From positions 1 through 64,000 of the forward strand of contig NZ_RCWT01000016.1 of the NCBI RefSeq assembly GCF_003688595.1: 64,000 bases of DNA, written 5' to 3'. The position numbers were made by a program, and so were the translations under genes. This DNA comes from Sphingomonas sp. PP-F2F-G114-C0414. Its GTDB lineage: Bacteria > Pseudomonadota > Alphaproteobacteria > Sphingomonadales > Sphingomonadaceae. How positions within the stretch are numbered: the first letter of the stretch is position 1; each line of letters starts with the position of its first letter. The notes under the pieces were generated by a model. It saw only the letters and a list, made by a program, of their open reading frames with translations. It had not been told where the DNA came from and did not search any database. This document shows positions 1-8,931 of the stretch, piece by piece.

Positions 1-144
1 GGCATCGGCGCAGAAGTCGGTCCGCAGAGCATCGGCCTCAAGGGCATCACCGGCAACGCCGGCTTCCGCATCCGCGCCGAGGTCAACACCTTCGGTTCGG
101 CACAGAGCTTCCGTCCGATGCTCGGCATCATCACGCACTTCTGA
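1..144 (+). CDS. C-terminal fragment of a probable outer-membrane protein
   Basis: Frame 1 is open from the first base and stops at TGA 142-144, leaving 47 residues. The fragment alternates polar and hydrophobic residues (for example FRIRAEV, FRPMLGIITHF) and ends in Phe. Both are typical of the last strands of an outer-membrane beta-barrel, where the terminal aromatic residue is the BAM recognition signal. The family cannot be named from so little sequence; an autotransporter or porin-like barrel would fit. It reads toward the toxin-antitoxin pair, separated by about 170 bases. Confidence 0.5.
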   Translation, partial: GIGAEVGPQSIGLKGITGNAGFRIRAEVNTFGSAQSFRPMLGIITHF

Positions 145-311
145 GCCTTGCGCCCGGCAACGGGCATATAGCTGGACGCGTAACGGGGCGGGGAGCGGCT
201 AGGGCCATTTCCCGCCCTTCGTGCGTCCGGGCTTGATCGAGAATCGCGGCGATCATTGTTACTTATGTCGCGACGACGTATATACCTTGTCAGTATCGAT
301 GCGAGATTGTC

Positions 312-578
312 ATGCCTAAGCCCGCTGTGTTCACGATGAAGCTCGAGCCCGATCTCCGCGCGGAGTTCATGGCTGCCGCACAAGCGAGCCACCGTCCGGC
401 ATCGCAGGTGGTTCGTGAACTCATGCGCGAGTTCGTCGAAAAGCACGATCATACCGCTTTTCTGCACCGCAAAGTCAAGGCGGCGCGCGTGTCGGTCGAT
501 GCGGGGCAGGGGCGTGACAATGATGCGGTCGAGGCTGATTTCGCCGCGCGCCGCGCCCGGATCACCGACCGGGCGTGA
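312..578 (+). CDS. Antitoxin of a ParD-like type II toxin-antitoxin pair
   Basis: An 88-residue protein. Its N-terminus (TMKLEPDLRAEFMAAAQ) has the strand plus helix pattern of a ribbon-helix-helix DNA-binding fold. The C-terminal half is charged and probably disordered, which suits toxin binding. In such pairs the antitoxin neutralises the toxin and represses its own promoter. Its TGA (576-578) overlaps the GTG of the toxin gene in a GTGA junction, so the two are translationally coupled. A/T-rich DNA just upstream (about 255-300) probably holds the autoregulated promoter; I could not define an operator. RelB/CopG-type naming is equally possible. Confidence 0.8.
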   Translation: MPKPAVFTMKLEPDLRAEFMAAAQASHRPASQVVRELMREFVEKHDHTAFLHRKVKAARVSVDAGQGRDNDAVEADFAARRARITDRA

Positions 579-865
579 GGATCGTCTGGACGCCGGAAGC
601 CGAGCAGGACCGCGCAGCGATTTGGGACTATCTCGAGGCGCGTAACTCAGACGCTGCCTTACGGATCGACAGCCTGTTCAACGATGCGGTCGCCGGGCTC
701 GCCTTGTTTCCCATGCTCGGACACGAGGGAGAAATCCCCGGCACACGCGAACTGACACCCCACCGAAGCTACCGCCTCGTTTATGAGGTCGTCGACGATA
801 TCGTCTGGATCCTCGTCCTGATCCACGCATCGCGCCAATGGCCCCCGCTGCGGGCCTCGCAATAA
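575..865 (+). CDS. ParE/RelE-superfamily toxin
   Basis: A 96-residue protein starting at GTG 575. It matches the ParE/RelE fold: the opening strand and first helix (VWTPEAEQDRAAIWDYL), a second helix with a phenylalanine-proline end (LALFPMLG), then the RELTPHRSYRLVYEV core strand and a last strand ending IHASRQWPP. The late Arg plus His-Ala-Arg segment is usual in ParE-type gyrase poisons. Pairing with a ribbon-helix-helix antitoxin favours ParE over RelE, but the target cannot be proven from sequence. Length is normal and no damage is visible. Confidence 0.85.
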   Translation: MRIVWTPEAEQDRAAIWDYLEARNSDAALRIDSLFNDAVAGLALFPMLGHEGEIPGTRELTPHRSYRLVYEVVDDIVWILVLIHASRQWPPLRASQ

Positions 866-1303
866 GAGCTATTCAGGCATTGGGGTTTGATCATGAACGC
901 CTATTGGCAAGGCGGCCGTGGTTCATGAGTTTTTTGCGTCGAGGAGGCGAAAGGAACCCATCTGAATCTTGTCCACCGCGTTCCCGACACACTCGATGGC
1001 GATCGATGTGTCTACACTGCTACGTGTCTACGTGTCTACGTGTCTACGTGTCTACGTGTCTACGTGTCTACGCCTATCAGTGTCCCAACAGCCAGCGGTC
1101 TATCGCTGGACGTGACAGGGGCGGGGCGTGACATCGGTCGCGCTCCGCTCTCTTTCGGCGTGATCGGTCGTCTTCACGCTGCTCCATACTGGCGTAGCAC
1201 GCCAACAAATCTGATTTCGCGGGATCGGCTTGCCGGATTGCGATCTACGACGGTATAAGTACCGGGAAACAGGTTGGGGCAGCGGCAATATGGCCCCTTA
1301 TTA
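866..1303. other. Gene-poor stretch between the toxin gene and the beta-helix gene
   Basis: About 440 bases with no reading frame that looks coding. The only clear structure is the octamer tandem repeat at 1021-1068, listed separately. The ORFs crossing it are built from the repeat or have low-complexity Arg/Ser-rich translations, so I do not call them. Confidence 0.5.
1021..1068. repeat. Perfect tandem repeat, 6 copies of TACGTGTC
   Basis: Six head-to-tail identical copies of the octamer TACGTGTC fill 1021-1068. A degenerate copy (TACGCCTATC) follows, and GTGTCTAC lies a few bases before. An 8-bp unit is not a multiple of three, and no likely gene crosses it, so it is best read as a short microsatellite-like array prone to slippage. 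Its function is unknown. Confidence 0.9.
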
Positions 1304-2704
1304 TTACCTGGACGGCGGGATCAGGCGGCCGTTCACCGTCAAAACGCCGGAAATCTTCGAGTTGTAGAGGTCGACCTTACCGGTGATCCGGTTCGTTCCG
1401 ACGAATTGGCCGCGGGGATAGCCGAATGCGCGGTCGCCCTGCGCCATGGTGCAGTCGCGATAGATTGCGCCCGTCGACCACGGCAGAACCGAGCCATGAA
1501 GCGCCGAGAAGCGGCATTTGTCGAACGACACGTTCCGGTTGTTCCCGAGATTGACCATTGGTGCGGTTGCGTCGCCTCCGCCAAAGACTTCACCGGTGGG
1601 CGAGCGCGCAGGATCGTCGTCGAAAGTGCATCGGGCGAACGTGGTTGCACGCGCAACTGTGCTATCGCCGAACGCCCTCGTCATCGCACCGACAAAGGTG
1701 CAATCTTCAAATTTGAAAAACGGCTTGCTCGGCCAGGCGGACCAGTTGACCGTGCCGATGAACGTACAATTCTCGAAGCGAACGCGTTCGGTATCCCCTG
1801 AGTCCGCGACCATGCCGCACCCCCCATTATCGGAGAAGAGGCATTTGAAGAATGCGAGGTCGCGGACGTGTTTCTTTCCCTCGGCTTCGATATCGACGCC
1901 AGCGCCCGGTGCGGATTTGATACTGCCCCGCGCGGAACGGGTGAATGAGCAGCCAGTAAAGCGGTAGCCTCGCCCGCCAACGATGCTGCAGCCTTGGCGC
2001 CCGTTGGAATCGGCCGTGACCCCGACGAGGCTGCGTTCGACACCTGGTGTATCGGCATCCACACCGTCGATCATCATGCCGTCCTGGCAATGACGATGGG
2101 TACGAACCCGCTCTACGATCTCCGACCCTGCGTTGTTTCGAAGGATCAGTCCGGTCGAGAGGATTTGCCAGCCGGTGTCGCCGTACTGCCCTCCCACCAT
2201 TATCCTGTCGCCGGGGCCTTCAAGGTCGAGATCCGAGATCCGAACGGCGGCAGTGCATCCCTCGACCAGGATCATCGAGTTGTAGGGCGAGGCTACTCCT
2301 GGGCCGAGGTACGGCATCACATGTTTGAACGGTTCGCCGTCGCGGAATACCCCAAACCGCAAGCCCGGTTCGCAAAGCAGGCGCGCGCCGTTGCCTTTCA
2401 GATGAAGGGGTAAAGAGCATCCCGTGAACGTCAGCAGCTCGCGAGGGGGGAAGGCGAATGCGCCCTGCACCTGGAGGCCTTGAGCGCCCACGACGTATGT
2501 CGTGCGACGAAATTCCACAGTCCCACCGCCGTACAGTCGTACTGCCGTCGATAGGCGTGCCATCGCAGCGCTGTCGTTCGTTACGCCATCGCCTTTCGCA
2601 CCGAACTCTTCCGGCGTGAACACGCGATTTTGCGCTGCGAACGCGCGGGACGCGCACGGTACCAGCAGGGCTCCGCGAAGGAGGGCGCGTCGATGGATCA
2701 TCAT
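1304..2704 (-). CDS. Secreted right-handed beta-helix (pectate-lyase-3-like) protein
   Basis: About 466 residues from ATG 2704, preceded by GGGAAACGGATAC as a plausible ribosome-binding site; a longer reading to 2818 lacks one. The N-terminus MMIHRRALLRGALLVP then ASRAFA is an export signal with twin arginines (HRRALL), so Tat export is possible. Next comes FTPEEFGAKGDGVTNDSAAM, the signature opening of Pectate_lyase_3/tailspike-type beta-helices. After it come many short turns rich in Gly, Asn and Asp (ILRNNAG, GVTADSNGRQG, FENCTFIG) typical of helix coils. Such proteins bind or cleave polysaccharide. No catalytic set can be assigned. It lies outside the EPS locus, beyond the conjugation remnant. 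Confidence 0.75.
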   Translation of the reverse strand: MMIHRRALLRGALLVPCASRAFAAQNRVFTPEEFGAKGDGVTNDSAAMARLSTAVRLYGGGTVEFRRTTYVVGAQGLQVQGAFAFPPRELLTFTGCSLPLHLKGNGARLLCEPGLRFGVFRDGEPFKHVMPYLGPGVASPYNSMILVEGCTAAVRISDLDLEGPGDRIMVGGQYGDTGWQILSTGLILRNNAGSEIVERVRTHRHCQDGMMIDGVDADTPGVERSLVGVTADSNGRQGCSIVGGRGYRFTGCSFTRSARGSIKSAPGAGVDIEAEGKKHVRDLAFFKCLFSDNGGCGMVADSGDTERVRFENCTFIGTVNWSAWPSKPFFKFEDCTFVGAMTRAFGDSTVARATTFARCTFDDDPARSPTGEVFGGGDATAPMVNLGNNRNVSFDKCRFSALHGSVLPWSTGAIYRDCTMAQGDRAFGYPRGQFVGTNRITGKVDLYNSKISGVLTVNGRLIPPSR

Positions 2705-2819
2705 GTATCCGTTTCCCACTTTACTCACATAAAATAAAGCTGCGACATTCGCCAAATTCGGTCGAGCGTTCATCAGATGAGGGGCGCCGGTTGCCAGGCC
2801 AGTTGCGCCGTCTCCCATG

Positions 2820-3131
2820 TCATTTTTCTATAGCGAAGGCACGTCGGCCACGTCGTCGCCATAGCGCAAGCGTATCGCCATTTGCCTTATTCCGTGCCTT
2901 GCCGACGGTCTCTAGTAACGCGCCGTAAATGGTCGCGCGATCGTCGTCGGTGAGATCGACCAAGCCAGCCTTCTGGACGAGGCCGCCCAGTTCGATCAGG
3001 TGGCGGGTGCGTTCTCGGCGTTGCACGACCCAGTCCCGCGTATCAGTTCGACGCCGCGCTGCTTCCAAACGTAGGACCAAGGCCCTATTGTGTCGCTCCG
3101 CCGTTGCTATGGCTGTCAGGCTTTGTGTCAC
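2820..3131 (-). CDS. traD: TraD-like conjugal transfer protein
   Basis: The segment RTRHLIELGGLVQKAGLVDL followed by TDDDRATIYGALLE and a terminal LWRRRGRRAFAIEK is characteristic of the small TraD protein of Ti-type transfer regions. There it accompanies TraC and TraG near oriT. The start is uncertain: GTG 3131 (used here), TTG 3080 just after the traC stop, or GTG 3026 all precede the conserved part. The frame stays open upstream to 3308, but that part overlaps traC and looks non-coding. No traG follows; the next gene is the beta-helix protein, so the traC-traD-traG operon is truncated. Confidence 0.7.
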   Translation of the reverse strand: MTQSLTAIATAERHNRALVLRLEAARRRTDTRDWVVQRRERTRHLIELGGLVQKAGLVDLTDDDRATIYGALLETVGKARNKANGDTLALWRRRGRRAFAIEK

Positions 3132-3393
3132 CCTTTTGCGTGTCGTCTGAAACGACCTTGCGGCTTCGTCGCTGAAAGAAGGCGGCGCCGGTTGCGCGCC
3201 ACGCCTCCTTTCGATCAGCATCGTCTGTCGCAACCGCAGCGAGTAGCACCCCTGCAAGGGTCTCAGGCTCGAGTCCTTGAGCACCCGTTGCGACGACCAG
3301 CTCACCAAGCTGTTGAATCTTCTTCGCTTTGAGGTCTCGTGCGCGATCGTTCAGCGCTTTGAGCTCGGCGTCATAGTCCCGGACTTTACGCAT
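3085..3393 (-). CDS. traC: TraC-like conjugal transfer protein
   Basis: About 102 residues from ATG 3393. It begins MRKVRDYDAELKALNDRARD, then a Lys-rich helix (LKAKKIQQLGELVVATGA) and a C-terminal AAFFQRRSRK motif. This is the usual TraC of agrobacterial/rhizobial-type Dtr modules, a small accessory protein of DNA processing at oriT. It is divergent from the relaxase gene traA, with the candidate oriT between them, as in Ti plasmids. It overlaps the longest possible traD start. Confidence 0.8.
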   Translation of the reverse strand: MRKVRDYDAELKALNDRARDLKAKKIQQLGELVVATGAQGLEPETLAGVLLAAVATDDADRKEAWRATGAAFFQRRSRKVVSDDTQKGDTKPDSHSNGGATQ

Positions 3394-3420
3394 CGTGTGT
3401 GTTCCCGCATGGCTCATCAC

Positions 3421-3544
3421 GAAAGCTGACTATGCCGTTCGTACGTTACAGCATCAAGTCATGAGCGACCAAACGAAGTGGTCGTGAGTGCGCGCTTAAA
3501 CGTCGTTGCCGACGTGCGCTCAGAAGCGTAAAAGACGCGGCGTC
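3421..3544. other. Candidate oriT / divergent promoter region between traC and traA
   Basis: In Ti-type systems oriT sits between divergent traC and traA, exactly this spacer. It holds two short hairpins: CGACCA (3466-3471) with TGGTCG (3479-3484), and ACGTCG (3500-3505), loop TTGC, CGACGT (3510-3515), flanked by GCGC on both sides. The second block (GCGCTTAAACGTCG) resembles the pTi nick-region layout as I remember it. Location and dyads are seen; the oriT function is inferred. Confidence 0.4.
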
Positions 3545-6427
3545 ATGGCGATCTACCATTTCTCCGCCAAGGTCATCAGCCGCGCGAAGGGATCGAGCGC
3601 CGTTGCTGCGGCTGCGTATCGCTCTGCTTCCGAACTGTTCGATAATCGTCTGGAACGGCATCACAACTTCACGAACAAGAGTGGCGTTGTTCACTCCGAA
3701 GTGATGTTGCCGGAAGGCGCGCCAGAGCGGTTGCAGGATCGCACGACGCTGTGGAACGAGGTGGAGGCGGCGGAGAAGCGCAAGGACGCGCAACTCGCCC
3801 GCGAGATCGAGTTCTCGATTCCACGTGAGATGAACCGCGAGCAGGGCATTTCGCTGGCGCGCGATTTCGTCGCGGAGCAGTTCGTGAAGCGCGGCATGGT
3901 CGCCGATCTCAATGTGCACTGGGACAAGGCCGAGGACGGCAGCCCCAAGCCGCACGCACATGTCATGCTGGCGATGCGCGAAGTGGGGCCTGACGGCTTT
4001 GGCCAGAAGGCGCGCGACTGGAACCAGAACGAACTGTTGCAGCACTGGCGGGAAGCCTGGGGTGCGCACGTCAACGAGCGGCTGGCAGAGCTCGGGATCG
4101 ACGCACGGATCGACCATCGCTCCTATGCCGAACAGGGCATAAAGCTCGAGCCGCAGCACAAGATCGGTCCAGCTGCATCGCGGCGACCGGGGCAGGGGCT
4201 CGAAGCCGAACGGCTCGAGGATCACGACCGCATCGCGCGCGAGAATGGCGAGCGTATCATCGCCGACCCGAATATCGCGCTCGATGCGATCACGCGAACG
4301 CAGGCGACGTTCACCAACCGTGACCTCGCCATCTTTGCGTTCCGGCATTCGGAGGGCAGGGATCAGTATGACCGGGTGATGGCGGCTGCGAAGGCATCGC
4401 CAGACCTCGTTGCGCTGGGCAAGGACGGGCGCGGCAACGAGCGGTTCACGAGCCGCGAGATGATCGCGACCGAGGCGCGGTTGGAGCGTGCATCCGACCG
4501 GCTTGCCGGGACCAGGGATCACTTCGTCGCTGCCACTCGCGTCCAGCGCGCTCTGGACGCGGCGCAGGGCAGGGGGCTCACCCTGTCGGGCGAGCAGCGG
4601 GACGCGTTAGGGCGGATTACCGAACGCGAAGGTCTCGCCTCCGTCGTCGGCTATGCCGGCAGTGGCAAGTCGGCGATGCTGGGGGTTGCGCGCGAGGCGT
4701 GGGAGGATGCCGGCTACACGGTACGCGGGGCCGCACTGTCCGGGATCGCGGCGGAGAATTTGGAGAGCGGTTCCGGCATCACGTCGCGCACCATCGCAAG
4801 CCTCGAATATGCATGGGGCAGGGACCGTGAACAACTCGGCCCCCGTGACGTGCTGGTGGTCGACGAGGCGGGCATGATCGGTACGCGGCAGATGGAGCGG
4901 CTGCTGTCGGCAGCAGATCAGGCCGGTGCCAAGGTGGTGTTGGTCGGCGACCCCGAGCAGTTGCAGGCGATCGAGGCGGGCGCAGCGTTCCGGTCGATCA
5001 GCGAGCGGCACGGTGCTGCCGAGATCACCGAGATTCGCCGGCAGCGGGCGGCGTGGCAGCGCGATGCGACGCGGTGGCTTGCGACGGGTATGACACCCGA
5101 GGCGATCGGCGCGTACCGCGAGCACGGCATGGTGCACGCGGCGGACACGCGCGAGGCCGCGCGAGCAAATCTGGTTGAGGGCTGGGACCGGTTGCGGCGG
5201 GCAGAGCCGGGTTCGACCCGTATGATCCTCACCCATACCAACGCCGAGGTGCTGGCGCTCAATGGCGAGGCGCGCGAGCGGTTGCGCGCAACTGGCGACC
5301 TTGGCGACGATGTCGTCGTGCAAGCGGAGCGGGGCGAGCGGCAATTCGCGACCGGCGACCGGATCATGTTCCTGCGCAACGAGCGCGGGCTGGGGGTGAA
5401 GAACGGTACGCTGGGTATGATCGAGGCCGTATCAAGTGAACGGATGGATGTGCGTCTCGATGACGGCCGTCAGGTCGGGTTTGACCTCAAGGACTATGCC
5501 CATGTCGATCATGGCTATGCCGCTACCATCCACAAATCGCAGGGCGTGACGGTCGACCACGTCGACGTGCTCGCCACGCCCGGCATGGACCGGCACGCGG
5601 CCTATGTCGCCCTGTCGCGGCACCGTGACGGGGTGCAGCTGCATTACGGGCACGACGACTTCGCGAGCGACGCGAAGCTTGCCGCGGTGCTGTCACGCGA
5701 CCGGTCGAAGGACATGGCGGCGGACTATGCGGCCGAGCCTGAGGTGGTTCGTGCTTTTGCCGACAGGCGTGAGATCCGGCTCCCCGAGCGGGCGCGGGCG
5801 GTGATCGAGAAGGTGGAGGCCAAGGCGCGCTCGATGTTCGCCGGGTTCAGGCCAAAGCCACGGGAGGTGCCTGACCGTGTGACCGAAAGCACGAGCCGGC
5901 CGGGCGAGGTGAAGGCGATCCAGCGCTATGCGCGTGCCGCGGCCGATATCGCGCGCATGCGTGAGAAATACCTGCCGGTGTTGCCGCATCAGGAAACCGC
6001 GCTGGCGCGCGCAAGCGAGACGCTAGACAGGTCTCGCTATCTTGGCAGCAGCGATCTGGCGTCGGCGTTCGCGTGCAATCCGCAGCTGGCCCGGGATGTC
6101 GCCGCTGGCGAAATGCGGGCCGTTTCCCGTGCCCTGGCGGAGGAAGCCCGCGTCCGGGCCGACCCGGCGCTGCGTGCCGACCGGTTCATGGAGCATTGGC
6201 GGGTACTGGAGGCCGAACGCGGTGATGCCCGCACAGGCCCCGTCGCGCGGCGCATGGCCGTCATGGTCGACGACCTGCGGCATGACCCCATGCTGAAGGA
6301 AGAGCTGGCCCGCCGCGCACCCGAGCTGGGGATCCATATCGAGAGTGCGCCGTCGCTCGAGCAGATGCTCGAGCGCCAGAGGCAGTTCGAACGTGACCGG
6401 CAGCAGGATCGTGACCTTAGCCGATAG
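3545..6427 (+). CDS. traA: Ti-type TraA conjugative relaxase/helicase
   Basis: 960 residues from ATG 3545, where MAIYHFSAKVISR matches the family N-terminus. Residues 1-230 are a MobA/MobL relaxase: the metal-binding His cluster is NVHWDK and KPHAHVML near residue 135. Residues about 340-700 are a TraI/RecD-type helicase, with Walker A GYAGSGKSAML near 369, Walker B LVVDEAGM near 435 and the late TIHKSQGVTVD motif near 655. The C-terminal 250 residues are helical. It would nick oriT and unwind the transferred strand. The gene looks intact, but no traG, mating-pair or replication genes lie nearby, so any transfer would need help from elsewhere. Confidence 0.93.
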   Translation: MAIYHFSAKVISRAKGSSAVAAAAYRSASELFDNRLERHHNFTNKSGVVHSEVMLPEGAPERLQDRTTLWNEVEAAEKRKDAQLAREIEFSIPREMNREQGISLARDFVAEQFVKRGMVADLNVHWDKAEDGSPKPHAHVMLAMREVGPDGFGQKARDWNQNELLQHWREAWGAHVNERLAELGIDARIDHRSYAEQGIKLEPQHKIGPAASRRPGQGLEAERLEDHDRIARENGERIIADPNIALDAITRTQATFTNRDLAIFAFRHSEGRDQYDRVMAAAKASPDLVALGKDGRGNERFTSREMIATEARLERASDRLAGTRDHFVAATRVQRALDAAQGRGLTLSGEQRDALGRITEREGLASVVGYAGSGKSAMLGVAREAWEDAGYTVRGAALSGIAAENLESGSGITSRTIASLEYAWGRDREQLGPRDVLVVDEAGMIGTRQMERLLSAADQAGAKVVLVGDPEQLQAIEAGAAFRSISERHGAAEITEIRRQRAAWQRDATRWLATGMTPEAIGAYREHGMVHAADTREAARANLVEGWDRLRRAEPGSTRMILTHTNAEVLALNGEARERLRATGDLGDDVVVQAERGERQFATGDRIMFLRNERGLGVKNGTLGMIEAVSSERMDVRLDDGRQVGFDLKDYAHVDHGYAATIHKSQGVTVDHVDVLATPGMDRHAAYVALSRHRDGVQLHYGHDDFASDAKLAAVLSRDRSKDMAADYAAEPEVVRAFADRREIRLPERARAVIEKVEAKARSMFAGFRPKPREVPDRVTESTSRPGEVKAIQRYARAAADIARMREKYLPVLPHQETALARASETLDRSRYLGSSDLASAFACNPQLARDVAAGEMRAVSRALAEEARVRADPALRADRFMEHWRVLEAERGDARTGPVARRMAVMVDDLRHDPMLKEELARRAPELGIHIESAPSLEQMLERQRQFERDRQQDRDLSR

Positions 6428-6438
6428 GAGACAAGCGG

Positions 6439-7125
6439 ATGGCGGATGGCGAAGACGACGCGGCCACGGCCTTCGAAGACCTTCGTGCCGAGGTGTCGTT
6501 GATGCGTCGCGCGGTCGAGCGGCTGGCGGCCGAGCGCGCCGAACCGTCGGACACGCCGGACTACGCCGAGACGCTGGGGATCATATCCCGGAACCTCTAC
6601 GCGACGGCGCAGCGTATCGATGCGGTGGTAAACAGTCCGGCGCTGGCGCTTACTCCGCATGAGATCGGCCGGCAGATCATAGAGGTTGGTACTGCGGGGC
6701 GGAGCGAGGATCGCCGTGCTATCGCCGCTGCACGGCAGGTGATCGAGGAGGTCGCAACGAAGCTCGGTCGTCAGCTGGACTCGCATGTCATGGCGGACGA
6801 GCAGCGCGGGCGGGTGCGTCGCATTGGGCTGATCGGACTTGTGCTGGGGATGGTCATGTGGGCAACGCTGGCGGGCCCAGTCGCGCGGACCATGCCGCCC
6901 GGCTGGCAGTTGCCGGAGCGGATGGCGGCGCGGACGTTGCGCATGCCAATGTGGGAAGGGGGGCAGCGCCTGATGCGGGCTGCGTCACCCAGGGCGTTCG
7001 CCGGTATCGTGGCTGGCGATCAGCTGGTCGCTGCTAATCGCAAAACGCTGGAGGCCTGTCGCAAGCGGGCTGGAAGGTCAGGGAACACCGTGCACTGTGC
7101 GATCGAGGTGAAGCCGGAGGACTGA
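6439..7125 (+). CDS. DUF6118-type protein downstream of traA
   Basis: 228 residues, 11 bases after traA. An N-terminal helical part (FEDLRAEVSLMRRAVERLAA) probably forms a coiled coil, followed by one membrane segment near residues 130-148 (IGLIGLVLGMVMWATLAGPV). A C-terminal domain with two Cys (EACRKRAG, VHCAIEV) completes it. I recognise it as the DUF6118 family, which habitually follows traA in sphingomonad transfer modules. The function is unknown; membrane anchoring next to a relaxase suggests a role linked to transfer. Confidence 0.7.
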   Translation: MADGEDDAATAFEDLRAEVSLMRRAVERLAAERAEPSDTPDYAETLGIISRNLYATAQRIDAVVNSPALALTPHEIGRQIIEVGTAGRSEDRRAIAAARQVIEEVATKLGRQLDSHVMADEQRGRVRRIGLIGLVLGMVMWATLAGPVARTMPPGWQLPERMAARTLRMPMWEGGQRLMRAASPRAFAGIVAGDQLVAANRKTLEACRKRAGRSGNTVHCAIEVKPED

Positions 7126-7136
7126 GACATGATGAT

Positions 7137-7268
7137 GTGCCCGAACAGGATCGCGCTGCGCTCGTGGTCATGCTGGATCAGGCGCTATGCGATGAGGGGC
7201 GGACCAAGCCGCAGGCTGGGCAAGGCGACTGGTTTCGCGGCAAATTCAAACGATCGGAGTATGAGTAG
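7137..7268 (+). CDS. Small ORF or 3' fragment after the DUF6118 gene
   Basis: A GTG-initiated reading of 43 residues ([20 protein letters not shown] to [11 protein letters not shown]) starts 11 bases after the previous stop and ends at TAG 7266-7268. The composition is protein-like and unlike the Arg/Ser-rich shadow frames. No ATG or clear ribosome-binding site precedes it, so it may be the tail of a truncated gene at the edge of the conjugation remnant. Confidence 0.3.
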   Translation: MPEQDRAALVVMLDQALCDEGRTKPQAGQGDWFRGKFKRSEYE

Positions 7269-7414
7269 AATGGCTGGACTACGTGTGTTCAGACCAGAAG
7301 CACGTTCGCAGCACGAGTGCTGCTGTTTCTAGATCATGGCGGTGGAAGCGAACCCTGTTCTTAGCTAACAATATCAGGCTGAAACCGGTTTTGCATCGTA
7401 GTGAGGATGCAGGC

Positions 7415-7865
7415 ATGATGAGATTTGTGTCCGCGTTCACGCTGCGTGGCCTGCATTTCCAGACCCCGCCGCGGGGGCAGGACAAGCTGGTACGGTGTAT
7501 TCGAGGACGAATTTTCGACGTCGCGGTCGATATTCGCAAGGGGTCGCCGACCTTCGGCAAGTGGGTTGGAACGGAATTGTCGGCGCAGACCGGCGACCAG
7601 CTTTTCATCCCGGTCGGTTTCGCGCACGGCTTCCTGACGCTCGAGCCCGATTGTGAAGTCATCTACAATGCTCGGACACCTATGCGCCCGAAGCCGATCA
7701 GGGCATACGCTGGGACGATCCCGCAATCGGTTCGGGCGGCATCGCCTGGCCGATCCCGATCGGTACGACGCCCGAGCTGAGCGCAAAGGATCAGGTCCAG
7801 CCGCTATTGGCAAACTTCGATAGCCCATTTTCCTATGATGGCTGTCCTCGTCTCGCTCGTTTGAA
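7415..7865 (+). pseudogene. rmlC: Broken dTDP-4-dehydrorhamnose 3,5-epimerase gene (rmlC remnant)
   Basis: The RmlC core is plain: [19 protein letters not shown], then [19 protein letters not shown], then [20 protein letters not shown]. However, the first 45 or so residues of the family are missing, and upstream DNA shows no homologous sequence. Near 7668 the frame breaks: continuing one base off gives [20 protein letters not shown] and AWPIPIG, the expected C-terminus. One deleted base after TACAATG explains it. The shifted frame then runs without a stop into rmlB. Two lesions make a functional epimerase unlikely. No second rmlC is seen in the window. Confidence 0.85.
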
Positions 7866-7875
7866 GGATAGATTG

Positions 7876-8931
7876 ATGCGCATTTTCGTCACCGGCGGGG
7901 CCGGCTTCATCGGCTCGGCGCTCGTCCGCCACTTGCTGGAAAACACGCAGTACGAAGTGCTCAACTTCGACAAGCTGACCTATGCCGGCACGCTGACGAC
8001 GGTCGAGCGGGTCGCACAGTCGAACCGCTACCGCTTCGTCCAGGGCGACATCTGCGATGCCGATGCCGTCCGCGCGGCGATCGCCGAGTTCAAGCCCGAC
8101 GTGATCACGCATCTGGCGGCCGAGAGCCATGTCGATCGCTCGATCGACGGCCCCGGCGCGTTCGTCCAGACCAACGTCGTTGGCACCTACACGATGCTGG
8201 CCGAGGCGCGCGCCTATTGGCTGTCGCTCGACGAGGCGGCTCGCGAGCGCTTCCGGTTCCATCACATCTCGACCGATGAGGTTTACGGCTCGCTCGGCGA
8301 GACCGGGCTGTTCACCGAGGAGACGCCGTACGATCCGCGCTCGCCTTACTCGGCGTCGAAGGCGGGGTCGGACCACCTCGTCAGCGCGTGGGGCCACACC
8401 TTCGGGCTGCCGGTGCTGATCACCAACTGCTCGAACAATTACGGGCCCTATCACTTCCCCGAAAAGCTCATTCCGCTGATGATCGTCAAGGCGCTCGCCG
8501 GTGCCGCCCTGCCGGTCTACGGCAAGGGCGACCAGGTCCGCGACTGGCTGTTCGTCGAAGACCACGTCCGTGCGCTGCATGCGGTGTTCGAAAGAGGCGA
8601 GCCAGGCCGGACCTACAATGTCGGCGGGAATAACGAGAAGCAGAACCTCGAGGTCGTGAAGACCGTCTGCGCGATCCTCGACCGCCTCCGCCCGCGCGCC
8701 GATGGCCAGTCCTACGCGACGCAGATCACTTACGTCGCCGACCGTCCGGGGCACGACAAGCGCTATGCGATCGACGCGACGCGGATCAAGGATGAGCTCG
8801 GCTGGGAGCCGACCGAGACGTTCGAGACCGGGATCGAGAAGACTGTCGCCTGGTATCTCGACAATCAGGACTGGTGGCAGGCGATCGTCGCCGAGCACAG
8901 CGCCGACCAGCGCCGCGGCCTTTCGGTATGA
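7876..8931 (+). CDS. rmlB: dTDP-glucose 4,6-dehydratase
   Basis: 351 residues from ATG 7876, with GAAGGA about 8 bases upstream. It converts dTDP-glucose to dTDP-4-keto-6-deoxyglucose. Seen: the Rossmann NAD motif [15 protein letters not shown] at the N-terminus, the active-site TDEVYGSLG, the [10 protein letters not shown] catalytic Tyr-xxx-Lys, and [18 protein letters not shown]. It heads an rmlB-rmlD-rmlA operon joined by ATGA overlaps. Its product feeds either rhamnose (RmlC/RmlD) or the FdtA-C branch at 23.4-27.6 kb. Confidence 0.97.
   Translation: MRIFVTGGAGFIGSALVRHLLENTQYEVLNFDKLTYAGTLTTVERVAQSNRYRFVQGDICDADAVRAAIAEFKPDVITHLAAESHVDRSIDGPGAFVQTNVVGTYTMLAEARAYWLSLDEAARERFRFHHISTDEVYGSLGETGLFTEETPYDPRSPYSASKAGSDHLVSAWGHTFGLPVLITNCSNNYGPYHFPEKLIPLMIVKALAGAALPVYGKGDQVRDWLFVEDHVRALHAVFERGEPGRTYNVGGNNEKQNLEVVKTVCAILDRLRPRADGQSYATQITYVADRPGHDKRYAIDATRIKDELGWEPTETFETGIEKTVAWYLDNQDWWQAIVAEHSADQRRGLSV

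Noticed and set aside
151..165. GCCCG-GCAA-CGGGC hairpin after the first partial gene
   Set aside because: Only five base pairs and no T-run; too weak to call a terminator.
838..1258. Two plus-strand ORFs across the octamer repeat
   Set aside because: Their translations consist of repeat-derived CLRVYVST units and Arg/Ser-rich filler, with no ribosome-binding site.
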